A stretch of 64,000 bases of DNA from Neisseria elongata subsp. elongata (GCF_900113545.1 NZ_FOPS01000005.1:62001-126000), one strand, 5' to 3'. Positions 46,268 to 55,827 are shown, counted from the first letter of the stretch. Numbers and translations: made by a program. The notes: generated from the sequence alone by a model not told the origin.

Positions 46268-47536
46268 TTAATGGATGTTGCTCAAAATATTTATTGTATT
46301 GTGTTCATCATCGTGCGGATCTTGAGGCACATTGGGTTCATGACGGCCATCATCCAACATATTATCTAAATCTTGTCCCGGCTCTGAAGCAGTATCACCG
46401 ATGCTGATATTGGTTTTGCTTTCCAGAATAATAGCAGAGGCAAGATTTTGACTAACACGGTAAACCATTGCCAAACCGGCTTCTTCAGCAGGAATAGAAA
46501 GATACTTCACAACGCTTCTGCTTCCATCTTTACCTTTTGGCATATCCATTTTGACTTGGCGACTACGTTTGTAAAGACTTAAAACCGTACCTTTTTCCAG
46601 ACCATGCGCACTACCTTTATTTAAAGTGATGGTTTGGAATTGGCCCGCTTCACTGATGCCGTCAAAAATGGAAACCACTTTTGCATCAATATGCTGGCTA
46701 GGCGCATGCGGCATCATATTAAAGCTGTCTCCACCATCTTCTAACTTCAACAGGTAATCGCCTTTACGAATTTCGGAAACCACTTCTTCCACAACCATAG
46801 GCTGCGCAGTCTGAGTCGGCACCTTCAGCATCGGATGCAGACGTGTGTAGTATTCTTTATTCGGCAATGCTTCCGCATCTTCCCTGCTTCTGGAATCAAG
46901 CGCACTATTCGTGCTCGGCAAAGTAGCCACAATACCGCTAAACACTACTTCCTGACCCAAATATTTTTTTGTTTCCGGATCCGTAATATCTTTTCTTGCC
47001 CTATAAACTAAATAACGACCAGGTTCGGTAATTTCGTAAGCATAAACACGATCACCTTTTGAATAAATCAACCGATTATCAGGCCCTTCAACCAACCGTG
47101 GTGCATGTTGCGTCTGCATTTGGTCGATAACTTGCGGATGCTGCATAAACATCCGATAGAAGTTTACATTGATGGCCTGAATGCCATAGCCAGAACTGAC
47201 TTCGCGCACACGCGGCGACAATTTTACCAATGGGATGTCACCGCCGGCACCACGCTCGACTGACAAGCGCGGACGACCGTTTACATAGCGCAAAACCAAT
47301 ACCTGACCGGGATAAATACGGTCGGGATTGCGGATTTTGCTGCGGTTTGCGCCCCACAAACGACTCCACTGCCAAGGCCGATAGAGATATTTGCCTGAAA
47401 TACCCCACAATGTATCGCCTTGCTTAACCACATAACGCGTAGGCGCATCCGGCCGAACCTTCAGAGCGGCAGAAAACGCCGGGGCGGAAATAGCCAAACC
47501 GGCCGCACAAAGCAGGGTTATAATACGTTTTTGCAT
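46268..47536 (-). CDS. LysM-domain exported protein
   Basis: 422 residues; signal peptide about 1-23 (ending APAFSA) and one LysM domain at about 34-83 (YVVKQGDTLWGISGKYLYRPWQWSRLWGANRSKI...PGQVLVL), so it binds peptidoglycan in the periplasm. The remaining 330 residues have no domain that I recognise; there are conserved stretches KGSAHGLEKGTVLSLYKRSRQV and VSQNLASAIILESKTNISIGD. Divergent from def, as in other Neisseria. This type of LysM protein next to def is common in beta-proteobacteria. Confidence 0.9.
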   Translation of the reverse strand: MQKRIITLLCAAGLAISAPAFSAALKVRPDAPTRYVVKQGDTLWGISGKYLYRPWQWSRLWGANRSKIRNPDRIYPGQVLVLRYVNGRPRLSVERGAGGDIPLVKLSPRVREVSSGYGIQAINVNFYRMFMQHPQVIDQMQTQHAPRLVEGPDNRLIYSKGDRVYAYEITEPGRYLVYRARKDITDPETKKYLGQEVVFSGIVATLPSTNSALDSRSREDAEALPNKEYYTRLHPMLKVPTQTAQPMVVEEVVSEIRKGDYLLKLEDGGDSFNMMPHAPSQHIDAKVVSIFDGISEAGQFQTITLNKGSAHGLEKGTVLSLYKRSRQVKMDMPKGKDGSRSVVKYLSIPAEEAGLAMVYRVSQNLASAIILESKTNISIGDTASEPGQDLDNMLDDGRHEPNVPQDPHDDEHNTINILSNIH

Positions 47537-47708
47537 GACACTCCCCTTGAAATTGACTCACTCAGTCATCATTAAAAATTTACACACAACAATTCGGGAC
47601 ATTGCCCGTCTTGTCAATTTATCGCGATATTTTACTACTATTTACAGCAAACCTCATAGTATTAAAACCTGATTCGCATATTCCCCGCACAATCTTAGAG
47701 AGAAAGAA

Positions 47709-48212
47709 ATGGCTTTACTGAATATTTTGCAATACCCCGATGATCGCCTGCACACGGTTGCCAAGCCTGTCGAAAAAATTGACGAACGAATTAAGACATT
47801 GATTGCAGACATGTTTGAGACCATGTACGAAGCACGCGGCATCGGTCTGGCCGCCACACAGGTGGATGTGCACGAGCGCGTGGTCGTTATGGATTTGAGT
47901 GAAGAAAAAAACCAACCCCGCGTATTTATCAACCCGGTGATTACCCATAAAAACGGCGAAACCACTTATGAAGAAGGCTGCCTGTCCGTACCGGGAATTT
48001 ACGACACCGTTACCCGTGCGGAAACCGTTACGGTAGAAGCCCTTGATGAAAAAGGCGAAAAATTCACTCTGGAAGCGGACGGGCTATTGGCCATCTGCAT
48101 CCAACACGAATTGGATCACCTGATGGGCATCGTTTTCGTCGAACATTTATCGCAACTGAAACAGGGGCGCATCAAAACCAAACTGAAAAAGCGGCAAAAA
48201 CACAACATGTAG
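47709..48212 (+). CDS. def: Peptide deformylase
   Basis: Removes the formyl group from nascent proteins. 167 residues with the three motifs GIGLAATQ (44-51), EEGCLSVP (metal ligand Cys91) and QHELDH (His133, Glu134, His137). AGAGAGAAAG precedes the ATG. First gene of def-fmt, which supply formyl-Met processing at both ends. Confidence 0.98.
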   Translation: MALLNILQYPDDRLHTVAKPVEKIDERIKTLIADMFETMYEARGIGLAATQVDVHERVVVMDLSEEKNQPRVFINPVITHKNGETTYEEGCLSVPGIYDTVTRAETVTVEALDEKGEKFTLEADGLLAICIQHELDHLMGIVFVEHLSQLKQGRIKTKLKKRQKHNM

Positions 48213-48346
48213 CCCTGCTGCAACCGTGGAGGCCGTCTGAAAAACGGTTTCCAATACCCCCGCACCCTTCAAAACCCAATCTTTCAGGCGGCCTTTTACT
48301 GCCATCAGACAACAGGCCGTCTGAAAACGCCTCCGAAAGTATAACC

Positions 48347-49273
48347 ATGAAAGTCATCTTCGCCGGTACGCCTGATTTTGCCGCTGCCGCCTTAAAAGCC
48401 ATAGCCGCCGCCGGTTTTGAAATCCCGCTGGTATTGACCCAGCCCGACCGTCCCAAAGGGCGTGGGATGCAGCTTGCCCCGTCTCCCGTGAAGCAGGCCG
48501 CATTGGAATTGGGTTTGCGCGTGGCGCAGCCTGAAAAACTGCGCAACAACACCGAAGCCTTGCAAATGCTCAAAGAGGTCGAGGCAGACGTAATGGTCGT
48601 TGCCGCCTACGGACTGATTCTGCCGCAAGACGTGCTAGATACGCCGAAACACGGCTGCCTCAATATTCACGCCTCGCTGCTGCCCCGTTGGCGCGGTGCG
48701 GCACCGATTCAGCGCGCGATTGAAGCGGGCGATGCCGAAACGGGCGTGTGCATCATGCAGATGGACATCGGTTTGGACACCGGCGATGTGGTCAGCGAAC
48801 ACCGTTACGCCATTCAGCCGACCGATACGGCAAACGAAGTACACGACGCGCTGATGAATCTGGGGGCGGCGGCAATTGTTGCTGATTTGCAACAATTAAA
48901 AACAGAAGGCCGTCTGAAAAGCGTCAAACAGCCCGAAGAGGGCGTTACTTATGCGCAAAAATTAAGCAAAGAAGAAGCGCGTATCGATTGGAACGAAAGC
49001 GCGACAGTCATCGAACGTAAAATCCGTGCCTTCAACCCCGTTCCCGCTGCGTGGGTGGAATATCAAAGCAAACCGATGAAAATCTGGCGTGCCGAAGTGG
49101 TGTCCAAACAGGGTAAGGCAGGTGAAGTATTGTCTTGCACTTCAGACGGCCTGCTGGTGGCGTGCGGTGAAAATGCGCTGAACATTACCGAATTGCAGCC
49201 TTCCGACAGCAAACGCATGAGCATACAGGCATTTGCGGCAGGTCGGACGATTGAAGTCGGAACGGTTTTGTAA
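48347..49273 (+). CDS. fmt: Methionyl-tRNA formyltransferase
   Basis: 308 residues; transfers formyl from 10-formyl-THF to Met-tRNA. Catalytic core HGCLNIHASLLPRWRGAAPIQRAI (with Asn, His) and the C-terminal tRNA-binding domain are present. An AG-DUS in the coding sequence encodes part of EGRLKS. No terminator follows; the inserted gene pair begins 35 bp downstream. Confidence 0.98.
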   Translation: MKVIFAGTPDFAAAALKAIAAAGFEIPLVLTQPDRPKGRGMQLAPSPVKQAALELGLRVAQPEKLRNNTEALQMLKEVEADVMVVAAYGLILPQDVLDTPKHGCLNIHASLLPRWRGAAPIQRAIEAGDAETGVCIMQMDIGLDTGDVVSEHRYAIQPTDTANEVHDALMNLGAAAIVADLQQLKTEGRLKSVKQPEEGVTYAQKLSKEEARIDWNESATVIERKIRAFNPVPAAWVEYQSKPMKIWRAEVVSKQGKAGEVLSCTSDGLLVACGENALNITELQPSDSKRMSIQAFAAGRTIEVGTVL

Positions 49274-49308
49274 CTGAATCTATTATTCAAAGGGAAGAAA
49301 GAAACGTC

Positions 49309-49740
49309 ATGAAAAAAATAGTTTTAATCGCTTGTGTCAGTAAGAAGTCAGATAAAAAACAAAAGGCTGAATTACTCTATCAAAGCAGCCTGTTCAAAAA
49401 AGAATTGCAATACGCAAAAGAAGTAATCCGTGCAGATAAGATTTTTATTTTGTCGGCATTACATGGTTTGTTAAATTTGAGTGATGAGATAGAACCTTAT
49501 AATTTAACTTTGAATGATATGGCTGTAGCCAAAAGAAAGGCATGGGCAGAAGAGGTATTGAAATCTTTGCGGGAGAATGCAGATATTGAAAAAGATGAGT
49601 TTGTTTTCTTAGCAGGAGAAAGATACCGACAATTTCTCATACCATTTCTAAAAAATTACAGTATCCCAATGCAGGGTCTAAAAATAGGCATGCAGCTTCA
49701 GTGGTTGACTAAGGAATTGGCAAAACAAAATGAGAAATAA
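49309..49740 (+). CDS. DUF6884-like protein, first gene of an AT-rich inserted pair
   Basis: 143 residues, clearly AT-rich codons against GC-rich neighbours. N-terminal strand IVLIACVSKKSD, then LYQSSLFKKELQYAK, IFILSALHGLLNL, PYNLTLNDM, FLAGERYRQFLIP and a final GLKIGMQLQWL. This order fits the DUF6884 family (from memory); the CS-K-K and GERY motifs look like an active site but no function is known to me. AAAGGGAAGAAAG precedes the ATG. The stop overlaps the next gene by 11 bases, so the two are translated together. Inserted between fmt and rsmB, which are adjacent in other neisserial genomes as I know them. Confidence 0.75.
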   Translation: MKKIVLIACVSKKSDKKQKAELLYQSSLFKKELQYAKEVIRADKIFILSALHGLLNLSDEIEPYNLTLNDMAVAKRKAWAEEVLKSLRENADIEKDEFVFLAGERYRQFLIPFLKNYSIPMQGLKIGMQLQWLTKELAKQNEK

Positions 49741-50368
49741 CAGTTTCATCTTACATCAGTATTTTAACTCATTAAAACGATATAGCTTTAATGAGCTTGA
49801 TACGATTAAGGAGTTAAACGGAATCTATATTTTGTTTGAGAAGGGGGAGAAATTTGCCGATATGGACAGAGTGGTTCTAGTTGGTACACATAACAGACAA
49901 AATGGTCTAGTAAAGCGTTTAGCTGAACATATAAGGCACAATAAAGATCGAAGCATCTTACGTAAACATATAGGTCGGGCAATATTAAATCGAAATAACC
50001 AACAAGAACTACTAGAACAGTGGGACCGTGACTTAACGCCTCGTGAAAGTTACGAGTATTGGAATGGTAAGTTGGATTATGTCGGATTAGACATAATCGA
50101 ACAGGTGGTAAGTTATTATGTTCAGAAGAATCTTACGTTCGCTATCATTCCATTTGAAACAGCACAAGAGCGGTCATTATGGAAGAGCAGGATTATTGCA
50201 ACGTTGGCAAAGGCAAACATATTAGTAAATGGAGCTGTGATGTCGTCTGAGGGCTGGCTAGGTAAATTTGCAACAAACGCTAATATTGTTAAACGTGGAA
50301 TGTGGGTAGTACAAAATTTAGGTGGAAAAGAGTTAACTGATGAAGAAGTAGATGATTTAATCAAATAA
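49730..50368 (+). CDS. GIY-YIG nuclease-like protein, second gene of the inserted pair
   Basis: 212 residues. GIYILFEKG (GIY at 31-33) and RVVLVGTHN (VLVG at 49-52 in place of YIG) are followed by LVKRLAEHIRHN with the expected Arg63 and His67. QERSLWKSRIIATL near Glu147 gives a candidate metal-binding Glu. The C-terminal SSEGWLGKFATNANIVKRGMW stretch is found in GIY-YIG proteins of restriction- or defence-like type. Probable nuclease, but the weak YIG motif leaves room for an inactive form. AT-rich like its partner. Confidence 0.7.
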   Translation: MRNNSFILHQYFNSLKRYSFNELDTIKELNGIYILFEKGEKFADMDRVVLVGTHNRQNGLVKRLAEHIRHNKDRSILRKHIGRAILNRNNQQELLEQWDRDLTPRESYEYWNGKLDYVGLDIIEQVVSYYVQKNLTFAIIPFETAQERSLWKSRIIATLAKANILVNGAVMSSEGWLGKFATNANIVKRGMWVVQNLGGKELTDEEVDDLIK

Positions 50369-50377
50369 ATCATCTAC

Positions 50378-50413
50378 TTCAGACGGTATTTGACAATTAA
50401 AATGCCGTCTGAA
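50378..50413. terminator. Hairpin closing the inserted pair; contains an AT-dialect DUS
   Basis: TTCAGACGGTATTT (50378-50391) pairs with AAAATGCCGTCTGAA (50399-50413) with one mismatch. ATGCCGTCTGAA (50402-50413) is the AT-DUS used by pathogenic and closely related Neisseria, the only copy I found in this window. Confidence 0.7.
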
Positions 50414-50449
50414 ACTGAAAAAACAATAGCAACAAGAAAGTACAAAAAT

Positions 50450-51712
50450 ATGAGCATGTCCCTCGCCCAACAACTCGCCGCCGAAAGCATTACCGCCGTT
50501 GCCAAAGGCCGCAACCTGCAAGACGTATTGGCCGCCATCCGCGCAGCCCACCCCGAACTGACGGTACAGGAACTCGGCGCGCTGCAAGACATCGCCTACG
50601 GCTGCCAGCGTTACTTAGGCAGTTTGAAATATATGCTCGCGCAGATGCTGAAAAAGCCGATTGGCAATCCGCAACTCGAAAGCCTGCTGCTGGCCGCGCT
50701 CTACCAGCTCAACCACACGCGCAACGCGCCTCATGCGGTGGTCAACGAAGCAGTAGAAAACATCGCAAAAATCGGGCGCGGGCAGTACCGTTCGTTTGCC
50801 AACGCAATTCTGCGCCGCTTCCTACGCGAAAAAGAACAATTGAACGCGCAATGCCGCCGCGACGACACCGCCAAATACAACTTTCCCGGCTGGTGGCTCG
50901 ACTATATGCGCCAAGCCTACCCGAAACACTGGCACAACATCGTTACCGCCGCCAACGGCCACCCGCCGCTGACCCTGCGCATCAACCGCCGCCACGGCAA
51001 TGCCGAAGGTTATTTGGAAAAACTGGCCGCCGAAGGCATCGCAGGCAAAGCTTTGGACGAATATGCCGTGATACTGGACGAAGCCGTGCCGGTAAGCCGC
51101 CTGCCCGGCTTTTCAGACGGCCTCGTATCCATACAAGACTTCGGCGCGCAGCAGGCGGCATATATTTTAAAACCGGCAGACGGCGAACGGATTCTGGACG
51201 CCTGTGCCGCACCGGGCGGCAAATCCGGCCACATCCTCGAACTGGCAAACTGCAGCCTGACCGCGCTGGACATAGACGAAGGCCGTCTGAAAAGAGTGGC
51301 AGACAACCTGTCACGCTTAGGCTTTCAGACGGCCTCCCTGCACCGCGCCGACGCAGCCGACCTGTCTTCATGGTATGATGGCAACCCGTTTGACGCCGTC
51401 CTGGCCGACGTGCCGTGCACCGCCTCCGGCGTAACCAAACGCAACCCCGACATCAAATGGCTGCGCCGGCCTGCCGACGGCGGCAAAACCGCCCGCCAAC
51501 AGGAAACCATGCTCGACAACCTGTGGTCGGTACTGAAACCCGGCGGCAGGATGCTTCTGGCCACCTGCTCCTTGTTCCATGAAGAAAACGACGGCCAACT
51601 GCAACGCTTCCTGCGCCGCCATCCCGATGCCGCCTGCACAGAATCGCTGACACTGTTACCCAAACATACCCAAGATGGCTTTTACTACGCACTCATCCGC
51701 AAACAGCCGTAA
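50450..51712 (+). CDS. rsmB: 16S rRNA (cytosine-967-C5) methyltransferase
   Basis: 420 residues from ATG 50450, placed nine bases after AGAAAG; an in-frame start at 50390 lies in the preceding hairpin. N-terminal NusB-like RNA-binding domain, then a SAM-dependent methyltransferase with DACAAPGGKSGHI, catalytic Cys in DVPCTASG and a second Cys in ATCSLFHEEN. Separated from fmt by the inserted pair. Overlaps the next gene by 38 bases. Confidence 0.96.
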   Translation: MSMSLAQQLAAESITAVAKGRNLQDVLAAIRAAHPELTVQELGALQDIAYGCQRYLGSLKYMLAQMLKKPIGNPQLESLLLAALYQLNHTRNAPHAVVNEAVENIAKIGRGQYRSFANAILRRFLREKEQLNAQCRRDDTAKYNFPGWWLDYMRQAYPKHWHNIVTAANGHPPLTLRINRRHGNAEGYLEKLAAEGIAGKALDEYAVILDEAVPVSRLPGFSDGLVSIQDFGAQQAAYILKPADGERILDACAAPGGKSGHILELANCSLTALDIDEGRLKRVADNLSRLGFQTASLHRADAADLSSWYDGNPFDAVLADVPCTASGVTKRNPDIKWLRRPADGGKTARQQETMLDNLWSVLKPGGRMLLATCSLFHEENDGQLQRFLRRHPDAACTESLTLLPKHTQDGFYYALIRKQP

Positions 51713-52316
51713 ACCCGCATACGGCCGCATCGTCCGCGCCGCCCGTGCGGCGACGGCCGTCCTGCTGTTTGCCGTGATACTGCTGAGGCCGTCTGAAGCG
51801 GCGGCGGAAAACATTTCCATCACCCGCCAAACCGCAACCGTAACCGCAGACGGCCGCCTCGACATCAGCAGCCGTTTCCACACCGAACTGCCCGACCCGT
51901 TGAAGCAGGCATTGAAACAGGGCGTGCCGCTCTACTTCACCCTGAACTACCAACTGTCCGCCCCCACCATGGCCGCCTACAAATTCAAACTCGGCCAACT
52001 CGTCGGCAGCGACAACAGCGTTACCTACAAGCTCTCCTTCCACCCGCTGACCAACCGCTACCGCATCACCGTCGGCACCTTCTCCACCGAATACGGCAGC
52101 CTCGAAACCGCCCTTCGCGGCATCGGCGCCATCGCCAACTGGCGCGTCCTGCCCAAAGGCACGCTGGACGACACCGACTGGCGCGAAATCAAAGCCGAAG
52201 TCCGCCTCAGCCTCAGCACCAACCAACTGCCCAAACCCTTCCAAATCAACGCCCTGACGGCGAAAAACTGGCAACTCGACTCCGGCTGGAAACCGCTGGC
52301 GGTCAGCAAAGGTTAA
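51675..52316 (+). CDS. DUF4390 exported protein
   Basis: 213 residues; signal or anchor segment at about 20-43 (AATAVLLFAVILLRPSEAAA), then the DUF4390 domain (ISSRFHTELPDPLKQALKQGVPLYFTLNYQL ... YRITVGTFS...YGSLETALRGIGAIANWRV). Unknown role, but regularly encoded just before the NtrY-type kinase. Starts inside the rsmB end and is followed by ntrY after 3 bases, so it is likely part of the same transcript and may assist NtrY sensing. Confidence 0.87.
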   Translation: MAFTTHSSANSRKPAYGRIVRAARAATAVLLFAVILLRPSEAAAENISITRQTATVTADGRLDISSRFHTELPDPLKQALKQGVPLYFTLNYQLSAPTMAAYKFKLGQLVGSDNSVTYKLSFHPLTNRYRITVGTFSTEYGSLETALRGIGAIANWRVLPKGTLDDTDWREIKAEVRLSLSTNQLPKPFQINALTAKNWQLDSGWKPLAVSKG

Positions 52317-52319
52317 ACC

Positions 52320-54455
52320 ATGCGCCGCCGATACTCCTACCTGATATTCCTCGTCGCACTCGCTGCCGCACTGGTTTACAGCCTCACCCTCGCCACCAAC
52401 AGCGGCAGCCCGTTGTCCGAATATTTCTGGTGGCTGATTGCCGCAGGCGGCCTGATTGTCACCATCCTGCTCGCCATGCTGCTCCGCTACGGCTGGCTAC
52501 TGCTGCGGCACAACCGCCACAACATGTTGGGCTCCCGCCTCACCCGCCGCCTGGCCCTGATGTTCACCCTGATTGCCGTCCTGCCCGGATTGTTCCTGTT
52601 CGGCGTCTCCGCGCAATTCATCTCGTACAGCATCAATTCATGGTTCGGCAACGACACCGCGCAAGCACTCGAAAGCAGCCTGACGCTGAGCAAATCGGCA
52701 CTCGACAACACCCTCGACAACACCGTCGAGCAGGCTGCCGCCTTACAAGTCGAAATCATCAGCCGAACCTCTATGGGCGGCACGGCGGCGGAAGCCCTAC
52801 GCCTCAGCGGCGAAACCGCCCGCTTCAGCCAGGTCGGCCTCTACAACCCTGCCGACGGCACGACCGAACTCATCAGCAACCCGGCCGCCCTTCCCCCGCC
52901 GCCCGCCGAAAAAGAAGTGGCGGAAGAACTGCAACAGCACGGCTCATCCCGCAGCGTCACCAACATCAACGGCAAACTGTACGCCCAAGGCTGGCTGGCC
53001 CTGCCCGCGGCGCAAGAAAAGGGGAAAGCTCTGTTTTTCAGACGGCCTATTCCCGACAACGTCGCTCGGGATGCCGAACTGATTGAAACCGCGCGCAGCA
53101 AATACGCCGAACTCACCTACGCCAAACAAGGCCTGCAAACCTTCTTCCTGATTACCCTGCTGGCCGCCGCCCTGCTCTCCATCATGCTCGCGCTGGTCAT
53201 CGCCCTCTACTTTGCCCGCCGCTTCATCGAACCCATCCTTTCGCTTGCCGAAGGTGCAAAAGCCGTCGCACAAGGCGATTTTTCCCAGCCCCGACCGGTT
53301 TACCGCAACGACGAACTCGGCCAACTGACCCGCCTGTTCAACCACATGACCGAACAACTGGCCATCGCCCGCGAAGCCGAAGAACTCAACCGCATCCGGC
53401 AGGAAGCGGCACGCCACTATCTCGAAACCGTATTGGAAAGCCTGACCGCCGGCGTAATCACACTCGACGAGGCAGGCCGTCTGAAAACCCTCAACCGCAG
53501 CGCGGAAAACATCCTCGGCCTGCCGCTGTCCGAACTGTCGGGCAGCAACTGGCACGACTGGCCGCAAAGCGTGCCGCAATACCTCCTGTTAACCGAACTG
53601 TTCCAAACCATCCTCGCCACCAAACACACCGGCAAACCCGTTCAGACGGCCTACACGGGCGGCGACGAAGCACGCATCCTGCTGGCCAAGGCCACGCCCC
53701 TTCCGGCCGACAACGGCGGCGGCACCGTTCTCGTTTTCGACGACATCACACTGCTCGTGCGGGCGCAAAAAGAAGCCGCATGGGGGGAAGTGGCGAAACG
53801 GCTGGCACACGAAATCCGCAACCCGCTCACCCCCATCCAACTCTCCGCCGAACGGCTGGCTTGGAAACTGCAAGACAAACTGGGCGAACAGGACGCGCAA
53901 ATACTGACCCGCTCCACTGGCACCATCATCAAACAAGTGGCGGCCATGAAAGAAATGGTGGAAGCCTTCCGCAACTACGCCCGCGCCCCCTCGCTGAAAC
54001 TTGAAAAACAAGATCTCAACAAAATTATCGAAGAAGTTTTGCTGCTATACGAAGCGGGTGCGTGTACATTTGACGCCGTTTTCAGTAATATACCCGCCGT
54101 CATGTATGCCGACACCACCGCCATGCGGCAAGTGCTGCACAACATCTTCAAAAATGCGGCCGAAGCCGCCGAAGAAGCGGCACAGCCGCAAGTGCACATC
54201 CACACCGCCAACGCAGACGGCCAAATCACTCTCACCGTCACCAACAACGGCAAAAGTTTCAGCAAAGACATGCTGGCGAACGCTTTCGAGCCCTATGTAA
54301 CCGACAAACCCACCGGCACCGGCCTCGGCCTGCCCGTAGTGAAGAAAATTGTAGAAGAACACGGCGGCCGCATCGCCCTGAGTAATCCCGCAGAAGGCGG
54401 TGCCAGCGTTAAAATCACATTACCCGCATTGGTAGAAGAGCACTATGAGAAGTAA
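52320..54455 (+). CDS. ntrY: NtrY-like sensor histidine kinase
   Basis: 711 residues. Membrane helices in the first about 100 residues and at about 280-305 (FFLITLLAAALLSIMLALVIALYFA) enclose a periplasmic sensor loop. HAMP, PAS-like and kinase parts follow: phospho-acceptor His497 in HEIRNPLTPIQLSAERL, N-box NIFKNAAEAAEE and GTGLGLPVVKKIVEEHGG. Stimulus unknown; in Neisseria NtrYX is linked to respiratory gene control. Overlaps ntrX by 11 bases. Confidence 0.93.
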   Translation: MRRRYSYLIFLVALAAALVYSLTLATNSGSPLSEYFWWLIAAGGLIVTILLAMLLRYGWLLLRHNRHNMLGSRLTRRLALMFTLIAVLPGLFLFGVSAQFISYSINSWFGNDTAQALESSLTLSKSALDNTLDNTVEQAAALQVEIISRTSMGGTAAEALRLSGETARFSQVGLYNPADGTTELISNPAALPPPPAEKEVAEELQQHGSSRSVTNINGKLYAQGWLALPAAQEKGKALFFRRPIPDNVARDAELIETARSKYAELTYAKQGLQTFFLITLLAAALLSIMLALVIALYFARRFIEPILSLAEGAKAVAQGDFSQPRPVYRNDELGQLTRLFNHMTEQLAIAREAEELNRIRQEAARHYLETVLESLTAGVITLDEAGRLKTLNRSAENILGLPLSELSGSNWHDWPQSVPQYLLLTELFQTILATKHTGKPVQTAYTGGDEARILLAKATPLPADNGGGTVLVFDDITLLVRAQKEAAWGEVAKRLAHEIRNPLTPIQLSAERLAWKLQDKLGEQDAQILTRSTGTIIKQVAAMKEMVEAFRNYARAPSLKLEKQDLNKIIEEVLLLYEAGACTFDAVFSNIPAVMYADTTAMRQVLHNIFKNAAEAAEEAAQPQVHIHTANADGQITLTVTNNGKSFSKDMLANAFEPYVTDKPTGTGLGLPVVKKIVEEHGGRIALSNPAEGGASVKITLPALVEEHYEK

Positions 54456-55743
54456 CGACATCCTAATCGTAGACGACGAAATCGGTATCCGCGACCTGCT
54501 GTCCGACATCCTGCAAGACGAAGGGTACACCGTCAGCTTGGCGGAAAACGCCGAAGAAGCACGCCAACTGCGCAACCAAACCCGTCCGGCCATGGTACTG
54601 CTCGACATCTGGATGCCCGACTGCGACGGCATCACCCTGCTGAAAGAATGGGCGAAAAACGGCCAGCTGACCATGCCCGTCGTCATGATGAGCGGTCATG
54701 CCAGTATAGACACCGCCGTCGAGGCGACCAAAATCGGCGCCATGGATTTCCTCGAAAAGCCAATCGCACTGAAAAAACTGCTGAGTGCCGTAGAACGCGC
54801 TTTGGAATACGGCGAACAACAGGCTGCGGCCGGGCTGTCGCTGGACAAACTGGGCAACAGCCCCGCCATTCAAGAACTCAACCTCCGCATCGAAGCCGCC
54901 GTCAAACAAAACGACCCCATCCTGCTCAGCGGCGAAGCCGGATCGCCGTTCGAACTCGTTGCCCGCTATTTCCATAAAAACAATACCCCTTGGGTCGAAC
55001 CGGCCAAAACCGAATACATCGTCGATATGCCGATGGAACTGCTGCAAAAAGCCGCCGGCGGCATCCTCTTCCTCGGCGACATCTCGCAATACAGCAAAAA
55101 CATCCAGCAAGGCATCCACTTCCTGCTCGGCAAAGCCGAAAAACAAAATGTTCGGATTATCTGTGCCTGCAGCAGCCCCTCGGACGAATGGCTGCAAAAT
55201 CCGGCCTACGACCCCAAACTGTTTGCCCTGCTCTCCGGCCTCAAGCTCCAGATTCCGCCGCTGCGCGAACAGGCCGGCGACATTGCCTTCCTGATTAACC
55301 GTATCGCCACCGAACTGTCGGAAACCCAGAAAATCCCCGTCGCCCGTTTCAGCGATGGCGCGCTGGAACTCCTGACCGGATACGACTGGCCGGGCAACTT
55401 CGACCAACTGCACAATGTCGTCAAAACCCTGGCACTGTCGGCAGGCGAAGGGGAAATCGACGAAGTCGCCGTCGCAAATGAGCTCGGTCTGAACAAACCT
55501 GAAAAAAAACCGGAAATCAACATCGGCGGCGGTTTCGATTTCAGCCTGCCCCTACGCGAACTGCGGGAAGAGCTGGAACGCCGCTATTTCGAATACCACA
55601 TCTCTCAGGAAGGTCAAAACATGAGCCGCGTGGCACAAAAAGTCGGCTTGGAACGCACCCACCTGTACCGCAAACTGAAACAACTCGGCATCCAGTTCTC
55701 CCGTCGGCAGAATAAAACCGAAGAAACCGATAAGGATGCCTAA
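54445..55743 (+). CDS. ntrX: NtrX-like response regulator with degenerate AAA+ domain
   Basis: 432 residues. Receiver domain with Asp54 (VLLDIWMPD) and Lys105 (LEKP) is intact. The central sigma-54-activator domain is degenerate: the Walker A site reads SGEAGSPFE (about 162-170) without the GK, and no GAFTGA loop is visible. The domain is also shortened, though IPPLREQAGDIAFLINRI remains. The C-terminal Fis-type helix-turn-helix (MSRVAQKVGLERTHLYRKLKQLGI) is intact. It should bind DNA after phosphorylation but cannot activate sigma-54 polymerase. Confidence 0.93.
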   Translation: MRSNDILIVDDEIGIRDLLSDILQDEGYTVSLAENAEEARQLRNQTRPAMVLLDIWMPDCDGITLLKEWAKNGQLTMPVVMMSGHASIDTAVEATKIGAMDFLEKPIALKKLLSAVERALEYGEQQAAAGLSLDKLGNSPAIQELNLRIEAAVKQNDPILLSGEAGSPFELVARYFHKNNTPWVEPAKTEYIVDMPMELLQKAAGGILFLGDISQYSKNIQQGIHFLLGKAEKQNVRIICACSSPSDEWLQNPAYDPKLFALLSGLKLQIPPLREQAGDIAFLINRIATELSETQKIPVARFSDGALELLTGYDWPGNFDQLHNVVKTLALSAGEGEIDEVAVANELGLNKPEKKPEINIGGGFDFSLPLRELREELERRYFEYHISQEGQNMSRVAQKVGLERTHLYRKLKQLGIQFSRRQNKTEETDKDA

Positions 55744-55760
55744 TCCGCATTAGGCAACCG

Positions 55761-55794
55761 AAGAGGCCGTCTGAAACTTTTCAGACGGCCTCTT
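55761..55794. terminator. AG-DUS hairpin between ntrX and argA
   Basis: AAGAGGCCGTCTGAA (55761-55775) pairs with 55780-55794, followed by TCTTTC; serves both convergent genes. Confidence 0.85.
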
Positions 55795-55827
55795 TCTTTC
55801 CTACAAAATACTGCGGATTAAATAGGG

